Below are positions 54,483 to 63,851 of a stretch of DNA of 64,000 nt, one piece after another (position 1 is the first letter of the stretch; each line of letters opens with the position of its first letter). The stretch comes from Pirellulales bacterium (lineage in GTDB: Bacteria > Planctomycetota > Planctomycetia > Pirellulales > Thermoguttaceae). Below the pieces are notes generated by a model. The model was given only the letters and a program-made list of their open reading frames with translations. It did no database searches and had not been told where the DNA came from. Both the position numbers and the translations under genes were made by a program. The stretch covers positions 1 to 64,000 of the forward strand of contig JAFGRD010000047.1 of assembly GCA_016935315.1 (NCBI GenBank). The letters are read 5' to 3'.

Positions 54483-55121
54483 ATGGAAAACGCGACGGAG
54501 GAGGCTGTGGCCCGGCATCGAGCCATCGTGTTGCTGGGACCGACCGGGTCGGGCAAGACACCGCTGGGAGAGACCATGCAACGGCGCGGCCTGTGGGGGC
54601 GGCAGTGCCTGCACTTCGATTTCGGGGCCAACCTGCGGGAGATCGTCCGCCGAAATTGCCCCAGCCGGCAGGTCACGCGCGAAGACATCGAGTTCCTCCG
54701 AGAGGTGCTCGAATCCGGCGCGCTGCTGGAGAACGAGCACTTCCCCGTTGCCGGTCGCATCCTCCAGTCCTTTCTGGCCGCCGCGGGCGCCGAGCAGCGG
54801 ACGTGCATCGTGCTCAACGGCCTGCCCCGCCACGTGGGACAAGCCCGGGCGATCGAAACCCTGCTGCACGTCGATGCCGTGATCGACCTGCAGTGTTCCG
54901 GCGAGACCGTGCTGGCGCGGATCCGCAGCGACATCGGCGGCGATCGCGTCGGCCGGATCGATGACGACCTCGACGCGATCCGCACCAAGCTGGCGATTTT
55001 TCGCCAGCGGACGGCTCCGTTGCTGGAGCACTACCGCGGGCAGGCGGCGCGGATCGAGACGCTCGAAGTGACCGACGCGATGACGCCCCAGCAGGCGTGG
55101 CAGGCGCTGAATGCGCGATGA
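54483..55121 (+). CDS. Adenylate-kinase-like nucleotide kinase
   Basis: 212 residues from ATG 54483. Walker [18 protein letters not shown]-binding region ([14 protein letters not shown]) and the GLPRH counterpart of the adenylate-kinase GFPR motif, then a short lid ([20 protein letters not shown]). The adenylate kinase family interconverts AMP, ADP and ATP. Lies head to head with glpK, 175 bp apart, beside an AMP-using PPK2 gene, which supports an adenine-nucleotide role. The start is uncertain because the codons upstream are also open. Confidence 0.82.
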   Translation: MENATEEAVARHRAIVLLGPTGSGKTPLGETMQRRGLWGRQCLHFDFGANLREIVRRNCPSRQVTREDIEFLREVLESGALLENEHFPVAGRILQSFLAAAGAEQRTCIVLNGLPRHVGQARAIETLLHVDAVIDLQCSGETVLARIRSDIGGDRVGRIDDDLDAIRTKLAIFRQRTAPLLEHYRGQAARIETLEVTDAMTPQQAWQALNAR

Positions 55122-55144
55122 GTCGCCAGGCCGGCGACGGGAAG

Positions 55145-56659
55145 TCACTCCGGAGCCGCTGCCTTGCTGCCCGACGCACCCCATTCCCGGCGCTGCCGCG
55201 AACTGGGGATGTCCATGGCTTTGCGGTACTTGGTCACGGTGCGGCGGGCCACGGTGATGCCCTCGGCGGCCAGATCCTGGACCAACTGTTCGTCGCTTTT
55301 GGGGTGCTGCTTGTCTTCGCCGTCGACGATCTCTTGCAGCTTCAGCCGCACGGCGTCCCAGGCGACCTCTTCGCCGTCGGCGCTGAGGGTGCCGCCGCAG
55401 AAGAACCGCTTCAGCGGAAAGATGCCCCGGGGCGTCTGGATCCACTTGTCATCCACGGCCCGGCTGACCGTCGTCACGTGGACGCCGACCTTGTCGGCAA
55501 TCTGCTGCATCTTCAGCGGTTCGATCGACTCGGGGCCCTTGTTGAGGAATTCCGTCTGGTGATCGACGATCGCTTGGGATACGCGGGTCAAGGTGCTGCG
55601 ACGCTGTTCGATCGACTCGATCAGCCATTGGGCCGAGTTGACCTTCCGCTTGATGTACTCGCGCGTCTCTTCGTTGGCATCGCCGCTCTGGAAGAGTTTG
55701 CGATAGTACGGGCTGATGAACAGGCTGGGAGTCCGCCCGTCCTCCAGACGGACCTTGTATTGCCCGTCTTCGCCTTGCTCGACGAACACATCCGGGATCA
55801 CCGGAGGAACCAACGCTTCGTTGAAGTCGGCCCCCGGCTTGGGGTTCAGCTTGCGCAACTCCCCGAGCGTCTCCTGAATCAGCTCGATCGAGTAGCCGGT
55901 CTTCCGAGCGATGACCGGCAACCGATTGTGCTCCAGATCTTCCAGGTGGCCGGAGATCAGCGTCTGAAGCTGTTCGTGGAACGGTATGCCGGGCGTTAAT
56001 TGCAGCAACAGGCACTCTCGCAGGTCGCGGGCACCCACGCCCGGCGGATCCAGCTTCTGGACCAGCGCCAGCGCCTCCCGAGCCAGCGTCAGAAGCTCCT
56101 TGTCGGCGTCCGGCGGCAGGATGTCCTCCAGCCGCCCCTGCAAGTATCCGTTGCCGTCCAGGTTGTAGATGATCCGGTCGGCCAACGCCCGCAGCTCCAC
56201 GTCGAGGTCGAACCATCCGAGCTGATCGTGAAGATAGTCTTGCAGCGACTGGGGCCGGGCCGTCATGTTGGCCATGGCGTCGAGCTTCCGCTCGCCGGCT
56301 TCCTCCACCTGGTTGCGCGAAGGCCGCGTCCGTTCCTCGAAGTGGTCGGGCCACTCCTCGTCCATCTTCATCAGCCGCTCGAAGTCGTCCTCGTTGTCCT
56401 TCGTGTCGTCGATGACCAGTTCCCGCTCTTCCTCGGTGGGAGCGTCCGGCGAGACGTGCTCCTCGCCTTCCGACAACTCTTCCGCGAACTCGGGCTCCTC
56501 CTCTTGCATCTCCAGGACTGGATTCTCCTCCATCTCCTGCTCGATCCGCTCCTGGAGCGCCAGGATCGGCAACTGGAGAATCTCCATCGACTGGATCATC
56601 CGCGGGGCCAGAACCTGCTTCTGGACCATTCGGAGGTCTTGACCGAACGAGAGTCGCAT
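55145..56659 (-). CDS. rpoN: RNA polymerase sigma-54 factor
   Basis: 504 residues from ATG 56659 (56662 equally possible). Region I SMEILQLPILALQERIEQEM, an acidic region II (about 55-110, rich in Glu/Asp), core-binding and DNA-binding region III, and the RpoN box VARRTVTKYRKAMDI near the C-terminus. RpoN reads -24/-12 promoters and needs an NtrC-type activator; the window supplies both (activator at 4679, promoters at 6348 and 39635). Confidence 0.97.
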   Translation of the reverse strand: MRLSFGQDLRMVQKQVLAPRMIQSMEILQLPILALQERIEQEMEENPVLEMQEEEPEFAEELSEGEEHVSPDAPTEEERELVIDDTKDNEDDFERLMKMDEEWPDHFEERTRPSRNQVEEAGERKLDAMANMTARPQSLQDYLHDQLGWFDLDVELRALADRIIYNLDGNGYLQGRLEDILPPDADKELLTLAREALALVQKLDPPGVGARDLRECLLLQLTPGIPFHEQLQTLISGHLEDLEHNRLPVIARKTGYSIELIQETLGELRKLNPKPGADFNEALVPPVIPDVFVEQGEDGQYKVRLEDGRTPSLFISPYYRKLFQSGDANEETREYIKRKVNSAQWLIESIEQRRSTLTRVSQAIVDHQTEFLNKGPESIEPLKMQQIADKVGVHVTTVSRAVDDKWIQTPRGIFPLKRFFCGGTLSADGEEVAWDAVRLKLQEIVDGEDKQHPKSDEQLVQDLAAEGITVARRTVTKYRKAMDIPSSRQRREWGASGSKAAAPE

Positions 56660-56715
56660 CATTGAGAATCAGGATTAGCGGACAGAGACTAAGGATTCCA
56701 TCCCATTATACGACT

Positions 56716-57315
56716 TCAGAATTCCTGACGGCCAGACAAGGCGTCGGACAGGATTTCCTTGTTAGCGAATTCTAGCACACTTCCGCTCGTGATACCACGG
56801 GCAAGCCGGGTGATGCGCACAGACGTCTCGCTCAACAGATTGGAGATGTGCAGTGCCGTGCCATCGCCTTCCACCGTGGGGTTGGTCGCCATGATCACCT
56901 CCCCAAACGACCCGTTGCGAACGCGCTTCACCAGGGAGTCAATCGTCAAGTGCTCCGCGCCAATCCCCTCCAGCGGGGCGATTCTGCCCAAAAGCACATG
57001 ATACAGTCCGCGATACACCCCCGATTGTTCCAATGCCATCAAGTCCCGTGGTTGCTCCACCACGCACAGCACGTCCTGCTGGCGCGTGGAGTCTCGGCAG
57101 ATTGTGCATTCTTCCTCTTCTGCCAAATTATAGCAATTGCGGCAATACCGCACGTTCTCCTTTACCCCGCGTATGGCGTCGGCCAGGGCCATGGCCTCGT
57201 CGCGGTGCACCCGCAGCACGTGATACGCCAAACGCTCGGCCGACTTCTTGCCGATGCCGGGCAATTTGGCGAATTCCTCGATCAACTTGATAACCGATTG
57301 GGTAAGCTCCGGCAC
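56716..57315 (-). CDS. recR: Recombination protein RecR
   Basis: 199 residues from GTG 57315; GGAGG lies eight bases before it and the length equals E. coli RecR (201), whereas ATG 57342 adds nine residues. Helix-hairpin-helix [19 protein letters not shown]4 zinc finger [16 protein letters not shown], and Toprim domain ([24 protein letters not shown]). Works with RecF/RecO to load RecA at gaps. Third gene of dnaX-ybaB-recR, separated from ybaB by 230 bp that contain the 99-bp repeat. Confidence 0.96.
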   Translation of the reverse strand: MPELTQSVIKLIEEFAKLPGIGKKSAERLAYHVLRVHRDEAMALADAIRGVKENVRYCRNCYNLAEEEECTICRDSTRQQDVLCVVEQPRDLMALEQSGVYRGLYHVLLGRIAPLEGIGAEHLTIDSLVKRVRNGSFGEVIMATNPTVEGDGTALHISNLLSETSVRITRLARGITSGSVLEFANKEILSDALSGRQEF

Positions 57316-57414
57316 CCGTGGTCCTCCGCAACCAGAAGGCATGCAAAACGGCGGCCACCACGCGACTGATCGTGATGGATCGCAAGGCGGCCGCACCCGC
57401 CCTCCCATCCATTA

Positions 57415-57513
57415 TTGACGCTTGCACACTCAATGCGCGAGCGCGACCAACGGGAGCCCGACGTCGCCGGCCTCCCATTGGCCAGCCTTGATCAATCCCA
57501 ATGCAACCATCAA
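57415..57513 (+). repeat. 99-bp palindromic repeat, copy B
   Basis: Outer arms TTGACGCTTGCA (57415-57426) and TGCAACCATCAA (57502-57513). Inner arms GACCAACGGGAG and CTCCCATTGGCC. It sits in the recR-ybaB gap of a minus-strand operon. Confidence 0.88.
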
Positions 57514-57545
57514 TAGAATGCCCCACTTGTCGCTTTGACAGCCCC

Positions 57546-57923
57546 TCAGGTGGATTGCTCCGGCTGCTCCGGCTCGGAACCGGTGAGCTTCGAGAGTGCC
57601 TCTTGCAGTCCGGGCAACTCCAGGCCGCCGGTCAGGTCTTTCATGGCATCGGTGTGCAACTGCTTTCCCTTGGCCACCGCCTGATTCATCGCGGCGGCAA
57701 CCAGATCCTCGATCATCTCGCGGTCGCCCTGGGTAACCAACTGCTGGTCGATCCGGCAACGCAGCACCTCCAGCAGCCCGTTGACTTCGATCTCCACCAT
57801 GCCGCCGCCGGCCGTACCGGTCGCACGGCGGTCTTTCAACTGTTCGCCGAGATTCTGCATCTGGCCGCCGATTTGCTGGGCCTGCTTCAGCAGCGAGCTC
57901 AGGTTGGAAAGTCCTTTGAACAT
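57546..57923 (-). CDS. ybaB: YbaB/EbfC nucleoid-associated protein
   Basis: 125 residues. Family signature: SSLLKQAQQIGGQMQNLGEQ helix, the ATGTAGGGMVEIEVNGLLEV strand pair, then EDLVAAAMNQAVAKGK. Small dimeric DNA-binding protein, typically encoded between dnaX and recR as here. Six bp after dnaX stop. Extra Glu/Gln-rich tail of about 20 residues. Confidence 0.96.
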   Translation of the reverse strand: MFKGLSNLSSLLKQAQQIGGQMQNLGEQLKDRRATGTAGGGMVEIEVNGLLEVLRCRIDQQLVTQGDREMIEDLVAAAMNQAVAKGKQLHTDAMKDLTGGLELPGLQEALSKLTGSEPEQPEQST

Positions 57924-57929
57924 GCCTGT

Positions 57930-59798
57930 CTACTCTTGGTTAGGTGGGTCGTCGACCCGGGTTGGCTGAGCACCAAACAACTCGCCGGCCCGGCGTATCA
58001 TCGGATGTTGCACGACCTCCAGCAGCTTCTGATGCGGGGAGGTCGCCCGAGCCTGCGCAACTTCCGAATCCGATCCGCCGGAATCTCCGCCAGACTCCTC
58101 GTCTTGCACCGTGAACTGGACGCGAACCGTGTGCCCGGTCACTTCGGCCAGGGCCCGTTCAAATCGGGCCACCACGTCCGGGCGTTCACAGGAAGACTTC
58201 GCCAAAGCATACCTTGGCTTGAAACTGATGACCATCCGGTTCGGGCCGGCCACGCTCGCGTGATCGAATTCCCTCGCCTGATCGACCACCATACCCGACA
58301 GCCTCCCGAGCGCCAGCGTCCATACCTGGACCGCGGTCTCCGGTGTCAGCGCAACGACCGGGGCGTTTTCCCGGGGGGGCGTGCTGTCTTCCCGAGTGGC
58401 GGATGCCCCGGCGTCGGACACGTTGGGTCCTTCGCGACCGCGTGCAGCCCTTCCGGCTGCCGATCCGGTTTGGGGTCCCGAGGCGGGTCCAGATACCGAT
58501 GCGGCCGCATGGGCCGAGCCGCTGCCCGAGACAGCCGATGCACGCGCCGACGAACCGGCGTGCGACTGCGGGTTGCCGGCCGGCGGCGCGCCCGACAGCA
58601 ATTGGGCGATCAACGCCGGCAACTCGTCCAGGTCCTCCAATGCACAGATCCGAACCAGCGCCAGCTCGGCCAGAATGCGTCCTTGGGTGCTGAACCGCAA
58701 GCGCGCCAGGGTCTGATCGAGGATTTGCATCACCGCCAGCACGGTGTTCAGTCCCAGTTGCCTGCCTGCCTCGACCACCTCGTCGCAGCCGGTGGGCGAT
58801 GCGTACAGAAACGACTCGCCCGGGCAGCCGACGGTTGCCGCCATGCAATCGCGGAAGTAGCCGAAGAGCTGTTCGAGCAATTGGGCCACGTCGACGCCCT
58901 CGCCTAGCGCCGTGTCGAGATCGGCCAGTGCCGCGGCCGCGTCGCGGGCGACCAGATGTCGGGCCAACTCGGTCAGCCGCTGGTCGCCGGCGGTGCCCAA
59001 CATGCCGTGGACTTCGTCCAAGGTGATCCGTCCGGGCGAGAAGGCCAGCAGTTGCTCCAGCAGCGACTGGCTGTCTCGCATCGACCCGGCCGCCCGGCGT
59101 GCGAGCACTTCCAAGGCGTCGGAATCCGCCTCGACGCCCTCCGCCTCGACGATCTGGGCAAGCCGCCGGGCAATCGACCCGGTCAAGATGCCCGCGAAAT
59201 CGAACCGCTGGCACCGCGACAGGATCGTGATCGGGATCTTGGTCGGCTCGGTCGTGCAGAAGATGAACTTCACGTGCTCCGGAGGCTCTTCCAAGGTCTT
59301 CAGCAACGCATTGAAGGCCTCGCGGGTGAGCATGTGGACTTCGTCGATGATGTAGATCTTGAAGCGTGCCCGGCTGGGTCGGACGTTGACGTTCTGGCGC
59401 AACTGGCGAATTTCGTCGATCCCGCGGTTGCTGGCGCCGTCGATTTCCAGGACATCGACGTCCTCGCCGGAACTGACGCTCCGGCAGACGTCACACCGGT
59501 TGCAGGAGACCGGCGAGGGGCCGTTCTCGCAGTTGAGGGCCTTGGCCAGGATGCGCGCGGCCGACGTCTTTCCGACGCCTCGGGCCCCGGTGAACAGATA
59601 CGCGTGTCCCACCCGGTTGGTGGAGATCGCGTTGGACAGCGCCTGGGCGACGTGCTGCTGGCCGATCAACTCGTCGAACGTCTGGGGTCGATAGCGCCGG
59701 GCAACGACCACATATTGGCCCGGAGGCCCCGAGCCGGCCGGGGCTGCACTGGCCGACTCGGTCTGCCGGGGTTCGACTCGGTCGGTGGGTGCGGACAT
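57930..59798 (-). CDS. dnaX: DNA polymerase III subunit gamma/tau
   Basis: 622 residues from ATG 59798 (MSAPTDRVEP), chosen over a start at 59864 that lies inside the repeat-bearing leader. A short variable N-terminus, then YRPQTFDELIGQQHVAQAL, Walker A GARGVGKTSA (Lys77), zinc cysteines 90/99/102/105, DEVHMLTREAFNALLKTLEE and SRCQRFDF sensor. Domain III to about 370, a low-complexity Ala/Ser/Gly linker (about 400-490), and a C-terminal domain. Clamp-loader ATPase of the replisome. First gene of dnaX-ybaB-recR. Confidence 0.96.
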   Translation of the reverse strand: MSAPTDRVEPRQTESASAAPAGSGPPGQYVVVARRYRPQTFDELIGQQHVAQALSNAISTNRVGHAYLFTGARGVGKTSAARILAKALNCENGPSPVSCNRCDVCRSVSSGEDVDVLEIDGASNRGIDEIRQLRQNVNVRPSRARFKIYIIDEVHMLTREAFNALLKTLEEPPEHVKFIFCTTEPTKIPITILSRCQRFDFAGILTGSIARRLAQIVEAEGVEADSDALEVLARRAAGSMRDSQSLLEQLLAFSPGRITLDEVHGMLGTAGDQRLTELARHLVARDAAAALADLDTALGEGVDVAQLLEQLFGYFRDCMAATVGCPGESFLYASPTGCDEVVEAGRQLGLNTVLAVMQILDQTLARLRFSTQGRILAELALVRICALEDLDELPALIAQLLSGAPPAGNPQSHAGSSARASAVSGSGSAHAAASVSGPASGPQTGSAAGRAARGREGPNVSDAGASATREDSTPPRENAPVVALTPETAVQVWTLALGRLSGMVVDQAREFDHASVAGPNRMVISFKPRYALAKSSCERPDVVARFERALAEVTGHTVRVQFTVQDEESGGDSGGSDSEVAQARATSPHQKLLEVVQHPMIRRAGELFGAQPTRVDDPPNQE

Positions 59799-59851
59799 CG
59801 TGCTTTCCCCGCAAGCCGGGCGAGCAGAAAACGTTCTGGGATAGATACTCG

Positions 59852-59950
59852 TTGATGTCCGCATTGCGAATGATCAAGGCCGACCAACGGGAGGCCGGAA
59901 GGACCAGGCTCCTGTTGGTCGCCCTCGCGCATTGACTTTGCAGACGTCAA
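59852..59950 (-). repeat. 99-bp palindromic repeat, copy C
   Basis: Outer arms TTGATGTCCGCA (59852-59863) and TGCAGACGTCAA (59939-59950). Inner arms GACCAACGGGAG and CTCCTGTTGGTC. It ends 53 bp before the dnaX start codon and overlaps the longest reading of that gene. Confidence 0.88.
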
Positions 59951-60198
59951 TAATGCTTCGCCGGCGTCTGACGAGAGGCCCGCCACACCTGGAGATGACT
60001 GCTTATGGCTGCTGACTTTCGTCCCTGACCAGATTCGCAGGTCCCCATTGCGGGGGCCCCTCGTCGGAAACCGGCGACGAGGCGACCAGAAGTCTCTACT
60101 ACTTTGTACGGTGTTGCCCGGAAATCGTCAAAGGGGCCGGCCAATGGTGGGGGAAATCCGATCGCAGCGCGTGGCCGGCGGAAGATGGCCGCCGAACC

Positions 60199-60226
60199 TT
60201 TACAGGACGCCAAATTGCCTTACATT
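60199..60226 (+). promoter_or_regulatory. Candidate promoter of the DinB-like gene
   Basis: TTTACA (60199-60204), 16-bp spacer, TACATT (60221-60226), about 70 bp before the ATG at 60297. Moderate match to sigma-70. Confidence 0.4.
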
Positions 60227-60296
60227 TGGTGAGAATGGCTCCAACTCGGTTCCATCAAGCTACATCCAAGAGCCCAAGAAGCCACGGAGGTCGACC

Positions 60297-60794
60297 ATGT
60301 CGGTGAGAACCCGACTCAAAGGCCAACTAGCAACGATCCGCGGGATCACCGAGAAGCTGCTATCGGTGTTCACCACCCCCGAGCAGTGGACGCATCAGGT
60401 CCACGATCAGGCCAACCACGCGCTGTGGTTCGTCGGTCACATCGGCACCGTCGACGACTTCCTGATTCAGCGGTTGGCTCCGGAGAAAACGGCGGTGGCC
60501 GACGAGTATCGCCGGATGTTCGGCATGGGGTCTCGCCCGACGCCGAATCCGGCAGACTACCCCCCCACGGAGGAGGTGTTGGCGTTCATGCGTCAGCAAC
60601 GAGAAACGTTGCTGGAAATCCTCGCCGGCTTAAGCGAGGACGATATGGACCGACCGACCCCCGACGGCACCCCGGAATTCATGCCCGACGTGGCGTCGCT
60701 GTTTGAAGCGGCCGTATGGCACGAAGCGCTTCACCTTGGCCAGGTCACGGTAGCGCGCCGCCACCTGGGCAACCCACCGATGGTCGACGGGTAG
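60297..60794 (+). CDS. DinB-superfamily metal-binding protein
   Basis: 165 residues from ATG 60297 with GGAGG seven bases upstream. Four-helix DinB fold with three histidine ligands, His48 (WFVGHIG) and His142/His146 (WHEALHLGQV). The superfamily covers DNA-damage proteins and thiol transferases (mycothiol, bacillithiol), and members of unknown function. Role here unknown; it lies 38 bp before oleC and may share its transcript. Confidence 0.85.
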   Translation: MSVRTRLKGQLATIRGITEKLLSVFTTPEQWTHQVHDQANHALWFVGHIGTVDDFLIQRLAPEKTAVADEYRRMFGMGSRPTPNPADYPPTEEVLAFMRQQRETLLEILAGLSEDDMDRPTPDGTPEFMPDVASLFEAAVWHEALHLGQVTVARRHLGNPPMVDG

Positions 60795-60832
60795 CCACAT
60801 GCAAGTTCGACAGCCTTCACCCCGAGGAACCC

Positions 60833-62512
60833 GTGTCCACGACTCCCGCTCCCGATGAAACGGTCAACGTTGCGGCTCGGCTAACGGCCTTCGCCGAGAT
60901 CCTTCCCGACGCGGTCGCCGTGGCCCAGCCGCACGGCAGCGATCGAGCTGGCAAGCGGCGCTACCGGCAGGTCACCTTCCGCGAGCTCGACCACGACAGC
61001 GATCGCATCGCCCGGGGACTGCGCGAATTCGGCGTGATGCCGGGAACTCGTCTGGCATTGCTGGTTCGACCCGGCATCGATTTCATCTCCCTGGTTTTTG
61101 GACTGTTGAAGTCGGCGGCGGTGGCCATTCTGATCGACCCGGGCATGGGACGGCGGAACCTGATCCGATGCCTGGCCGACGCCGAGCCGGAAGGGTTCAT
61201 TGCCATCCCGCGGGTCCATCTGGTGCGGACCCTGTTGCAGGGCCGCTTCCCCAAGGCCCGCTACAACGTGACGGTCGGGCGCCGGTGGTTCTGGGACGGG
61301 ATCACGCTGGACCAACTCCGTGGAGAGCCGTGGAGCGGCGGCGAATTGGTCCCCACACTGTCGGAAGACCCGGCAGCCGTCATCTTCACGACCGGCAGCA
61401 CCGGCCCGCCCAAGGGTGTGCTGTACCGTCACGGCAATTTCGACGCCCAGGTGCAGCAGATTCGCGACTTCTACGGGATCGAGCCGGGCGAGATCGATCT
61501 GCCCGGCTTTCCGCTCTTTGGCTTGTTCAACTGTGCGATGGGCGCGACGGCGGTGATCCCCGACATGGATCCCTCGCATCCCGCCCGGGTCGATCCGGAC
61601 AAGATCATTGAGGCGGTCGAGGACTGGAGCGTGACGCAAACGTTCGGCTCGCCGGCCATCTGGAGCCGCGTGGGCCGGCACTGCCGGGAGCACAATCTCC
61701 GGCTGGCCTCAGTCCGCCGCGTGCTTTCGGCCGGGGCGCCCGTCCCGGCGGACGTGCTCGAGCAGATGAAGGGCTGTATCGACCCGGGCGGGGAGATTCA
61801 CACGCCCTACGGAGCTACCGAAGCCTTGCCGGTGGCTTCCATTTCGGCCCGCGAAGTGCTGGGCGAGACCGCCGAGCTGACGCGGCAGGGGGCCGGAGTC
61901 TGCGTGGGCCGGCGATTTCCCGGCATCCAGTGGAAGGTGATTCAGATCGTCGAAGGTCCCATTGCGACCCTCGACGAGATCCATCAGCTGCCGTCGGGCG
62001 AGATCGGCGAACTGATTGTGCGAGGGCCGGTGGTTACCCAATCTTACTGCACCCGGGTGGAAGCGAACCTGGGGAGCAAAATTGCCGACGGGGCCACCGT
62101 ATGGCACCGGATGGGGGACAGCGGCTACCTGGACGACACCGGACGGTTCTGGTTCTGCGGGCGCGTGGCCCATCGCGTGCTCACGGCCGAGGGACCCATG
62201 TACCCGGTGCGGTGCGAAGCCGTCTTCAACCAACATCCGGACATCTACCGCAGTGCCCTGGTGGGCGTGGGACCATCGGGCCGACAGCAGCCGGTGATCG
62301 TCCTGGAGCCGGAAAAGGGCCGCAGGCCGCGCACCGTGGCCGCCACCGAGCAACTGCTGACCGAGATCCGAGGGCTAGGGCGAGTCAATCCGCTGACGCA
62401 GAACATCCACGAGTTCCTCATTAAGCCTGCCTTTCCGGTCGATATTCGCCATAACGCCAAGATCTTCCGTGAGAAACTGGCCGTTTGGGCCTCCAGGCGG
62501 GTAGGCCCGTGA
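60833..62512 (+). CDS. oleC: OleC-like AMP-ligase (beta-lactone synthetase type)
   Basis: 559 residues from GTG 60833 (GAGG six bases upstream); the longer frame from 60716 runs into the DinB gene. ANL superfamily: adenylation P-loop IFTTGSTGPPKGVLY at about 184-198, AFxxLPYGATEALPVASI, and C-terminal YLDDTGRFWFCGRVAHRVL. OleC makes beta-lactones from beta-hydroxy acids with ATP in long-chain olefin or lactone synthesis and works with the reductase OleD. An oleD-like gene begins at 63852, supporting the assignment; a GYF_2 protein lies between. Confidence 0.85.
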   Translation: MSTTPAPDETVNVAARLTAFAEILPDAVAVAQPHGSDRAGKRRYRQVTFRELDHDSDRIARGLREFGVMPGTRLALLVRPGIDFISLVFGLLKSAAVAILIDPGMGRRNLIRCLADAEPEGFIAIPRVHLVRTLLQGRFPKARYNVTVGRRWFWDGITLDQLRGEPWSGGELVPTLSEDPAAVIFTTGSTGPPKGVLYRHGNFDAQVQQIRDFYGIEPGEIDLPGFPLFGLFNCAMGATAVIPDMDPSHPARVDPDKIIEAVEDWSVTQTFGSPAIWSRVGRHCREHNLRLASVRRVLSAGAPVPADVLEQMKGCIDPGGEIHTPYGATEALPVASISAREVLGETAELTRQGAGVCVGRRFPGIQWKVIQIVEGPIATLDEIHQLPSGEIGELIVRGPVVTQSYCTRVEANLGSKIADGATVWHRMGDSGYLDDTGRFWFCGRVAHRVLTAEGPMYPVRCEAVFNQHPDIYRSALVGVGPSGRQQPVIVLEPEKGRRPRTVAATEQLLTEIRGLGRVNPLTQNIHEFLIKPAFPVDIRHNAKIFREKLAVWASRRVGP

Positions 62513-62609
62513 AAGGCGATCACTGGCAGGGATGGTCTCCGGGCGGTAGACTGAAGAGACGGGCAAACTCGGGGCAATTCGTGCAAATCGCGTCTTTCGG
62601 AGCCGGCCA

Positions 62610-63827
62610 GTGGCGTCTGAGTGGTTCTGCGAGATATCCGGAGAGCAAGTCGGCCCGCTTTCTCCTGGGCAATTGAAGGCCATGGCGGAACAGGGGCAGT
62701 TGACGCCGAAGCATCGGGTCAAACAGGGTGCGCATGGCCCGTGGGTCCCGGCTGGCCGCGTGAAGGGGCTGTTTCCTGTTGCCGGACAGCCCGGCTCCTC
62801 GTCGCAGGCGACCTACGGTGCCGTTGCCAAGCCGCCCTCGCCTCGCCCGGTCGAATCCCTCGAGCCGTCCGCCCCGGAACCTCCCGCCCGAATTCCCAAG
62901 GCACGCCCGGCGGTTCCCAAGAACCTGCCGACGGAAATGGCTCCCGCCGTCCCGCCGGCGCCGCCTGTGGTGGACGTGACGCCGGTCGGCGATGTGCCAC
63001 GAGGAGAGTTGCCGGAGCCGGACAGCGAGTTCCACATCACCACCGATGCGGACACGCCGTGGGCAAGGGTGACCGGCCGAAACCCCGCGGTTGCCGGGAG
63101 CGTCGGGAATCAGGCCCTGGTCATCGGCCTATTGCTTGTCTTGCTGGTTGCCTTGACCGCCGTCGGAGTCTGGATCGCCGTTCGGGGTCCCACGCTCGAC
63201 CGGCAGGCCGTCGTGCCGGATTCTCGGTCCAACGTATCGGGAGACACTCCGGCCGGCATTCAGTGGATCGACGCCTCCGAATCGGCGATTCAGCGCGGCG
63301 ACGTCAAGATCAGCATCCTGTCCGCGGGCAAAGGCCGTCCGCCGATGACCGCGGGCCTTCGGGGCCCTGGTGTGTCCGAGGAGTGCCTGCTGCTGCGCGT
63401 CGAGCTACAGAACTTGGGCGACACCCGAAAGCTGGATTACCAAGGCTGGGGCACGAACGGTCCGTTGATGCGGCGGATCCGGTTGACCGACGACCTTGGA
63501 AACAGGTACCACGCGAAGAATTTCGGTCGAGCCGCCGTGGACGGGCAAGTGGGTCCCGCACCCGTTTACCCGGACGAATCGATTCAGGATCTGCTGGTCT
63601 TCGAGCGACCGGTTGACACGGCCGAGTACTTGCACCTCGAGTTGCCGGCGGCCGCGTTTGGCGAGCCGGGAAGCCTGTGTTTCGAGATCCCCAAGAGGAT
63701 GATTGTCGCCGCAGAAGGCCACGAGTCGCCTGCGCCCGGAGTCGGCGACGAAAGTCCCGCCCGCCAAGACGGTGAAAACGTGCTGCCCGACGATGGAGAT
63801 TTCGACGCCTTCTTGCCATCGCCGTAG
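62610..63827 (+). CDS. GYF_2 (DUF4339)-domain membrane protein
   Basis: 405 residues from GTG 62610. N-terminal GYF_2 domain (SEWFCEISGEQVGPLSPGQL, then RVKQGAHGPWVPAG), a Pro/Ala-rich linker (about 60-160), a membrane helix (about 167-192, ALVIGLLLVLLVALTAVGVW), and a C-terminal beta domain of about 200 residues with VSEECLLLRVELQNLGDTRK. GYF_2 is common in planctomycetes and probably binds peptides or lipids. It sits between oleC and the oleD-like gene, all on the plus strand; whether it serves that pathway is unknown. Confidence 0.8.
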   Translation: MASEWFCEISGEQVGPLSPGQLKAMAEQGQLTPKHRVKQGAHGPWVPAGRVKGLFPVAGQPGSSSQATYGAVAKPPSPRPVESLEPSAPEPPARIPKARPAVPKNLPTEMAPAVPPAPPVVDVTPVGDVPRGELPEPDSEFHITTDADTPWARVTGRNPAVAGSVGNQALVIGLLLVLLVALTAVGVWIAVRGPTLDRQAVVPDSRSNVSGDTPAGIQWIDASESAIQRGDVKISILSAGKGRPPMTAGLRGPGVSEECLLLRVELQNLGDTRKLDYQGWGTNGPLMRRIRLTDDLGNRYHAKNFGRAAVDGQVGPAPVYPDESIQDLLVFERPVDTAEYLHLELPAAAFGEPGSLCFEIPKRMIVAAEGHESPAPGVGDESPARQDGENVLPDDGDFDAFLPSP

Positions 63828-63851
63828 GGAGACGGGAGGTAGAGTGGATCC

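Larger units (their letters stand above)
59799..60296. other. 498-bp divergent intergenic region with repeat copy C and hairpins
   Basis: Gap between dnaX (minus) and the DinB gene (plus). Contains repeat copy C (59852-59950), a CCCC-ATTGC-GGGG hairpin near 60044-60056 and CCTCGTCG-N8-CGACGAGG (60059-60082). The hairpins have no T run. I looked for the SRP RNA signature, often found next to dnaX, and did not see it. Confidence 0.6.

Noticed and set aside
59799-60296. SRP RNA (ffs) next to dnaX
   Set aside because: The conserved GGAAG/AGCAGCC apical region is not present.
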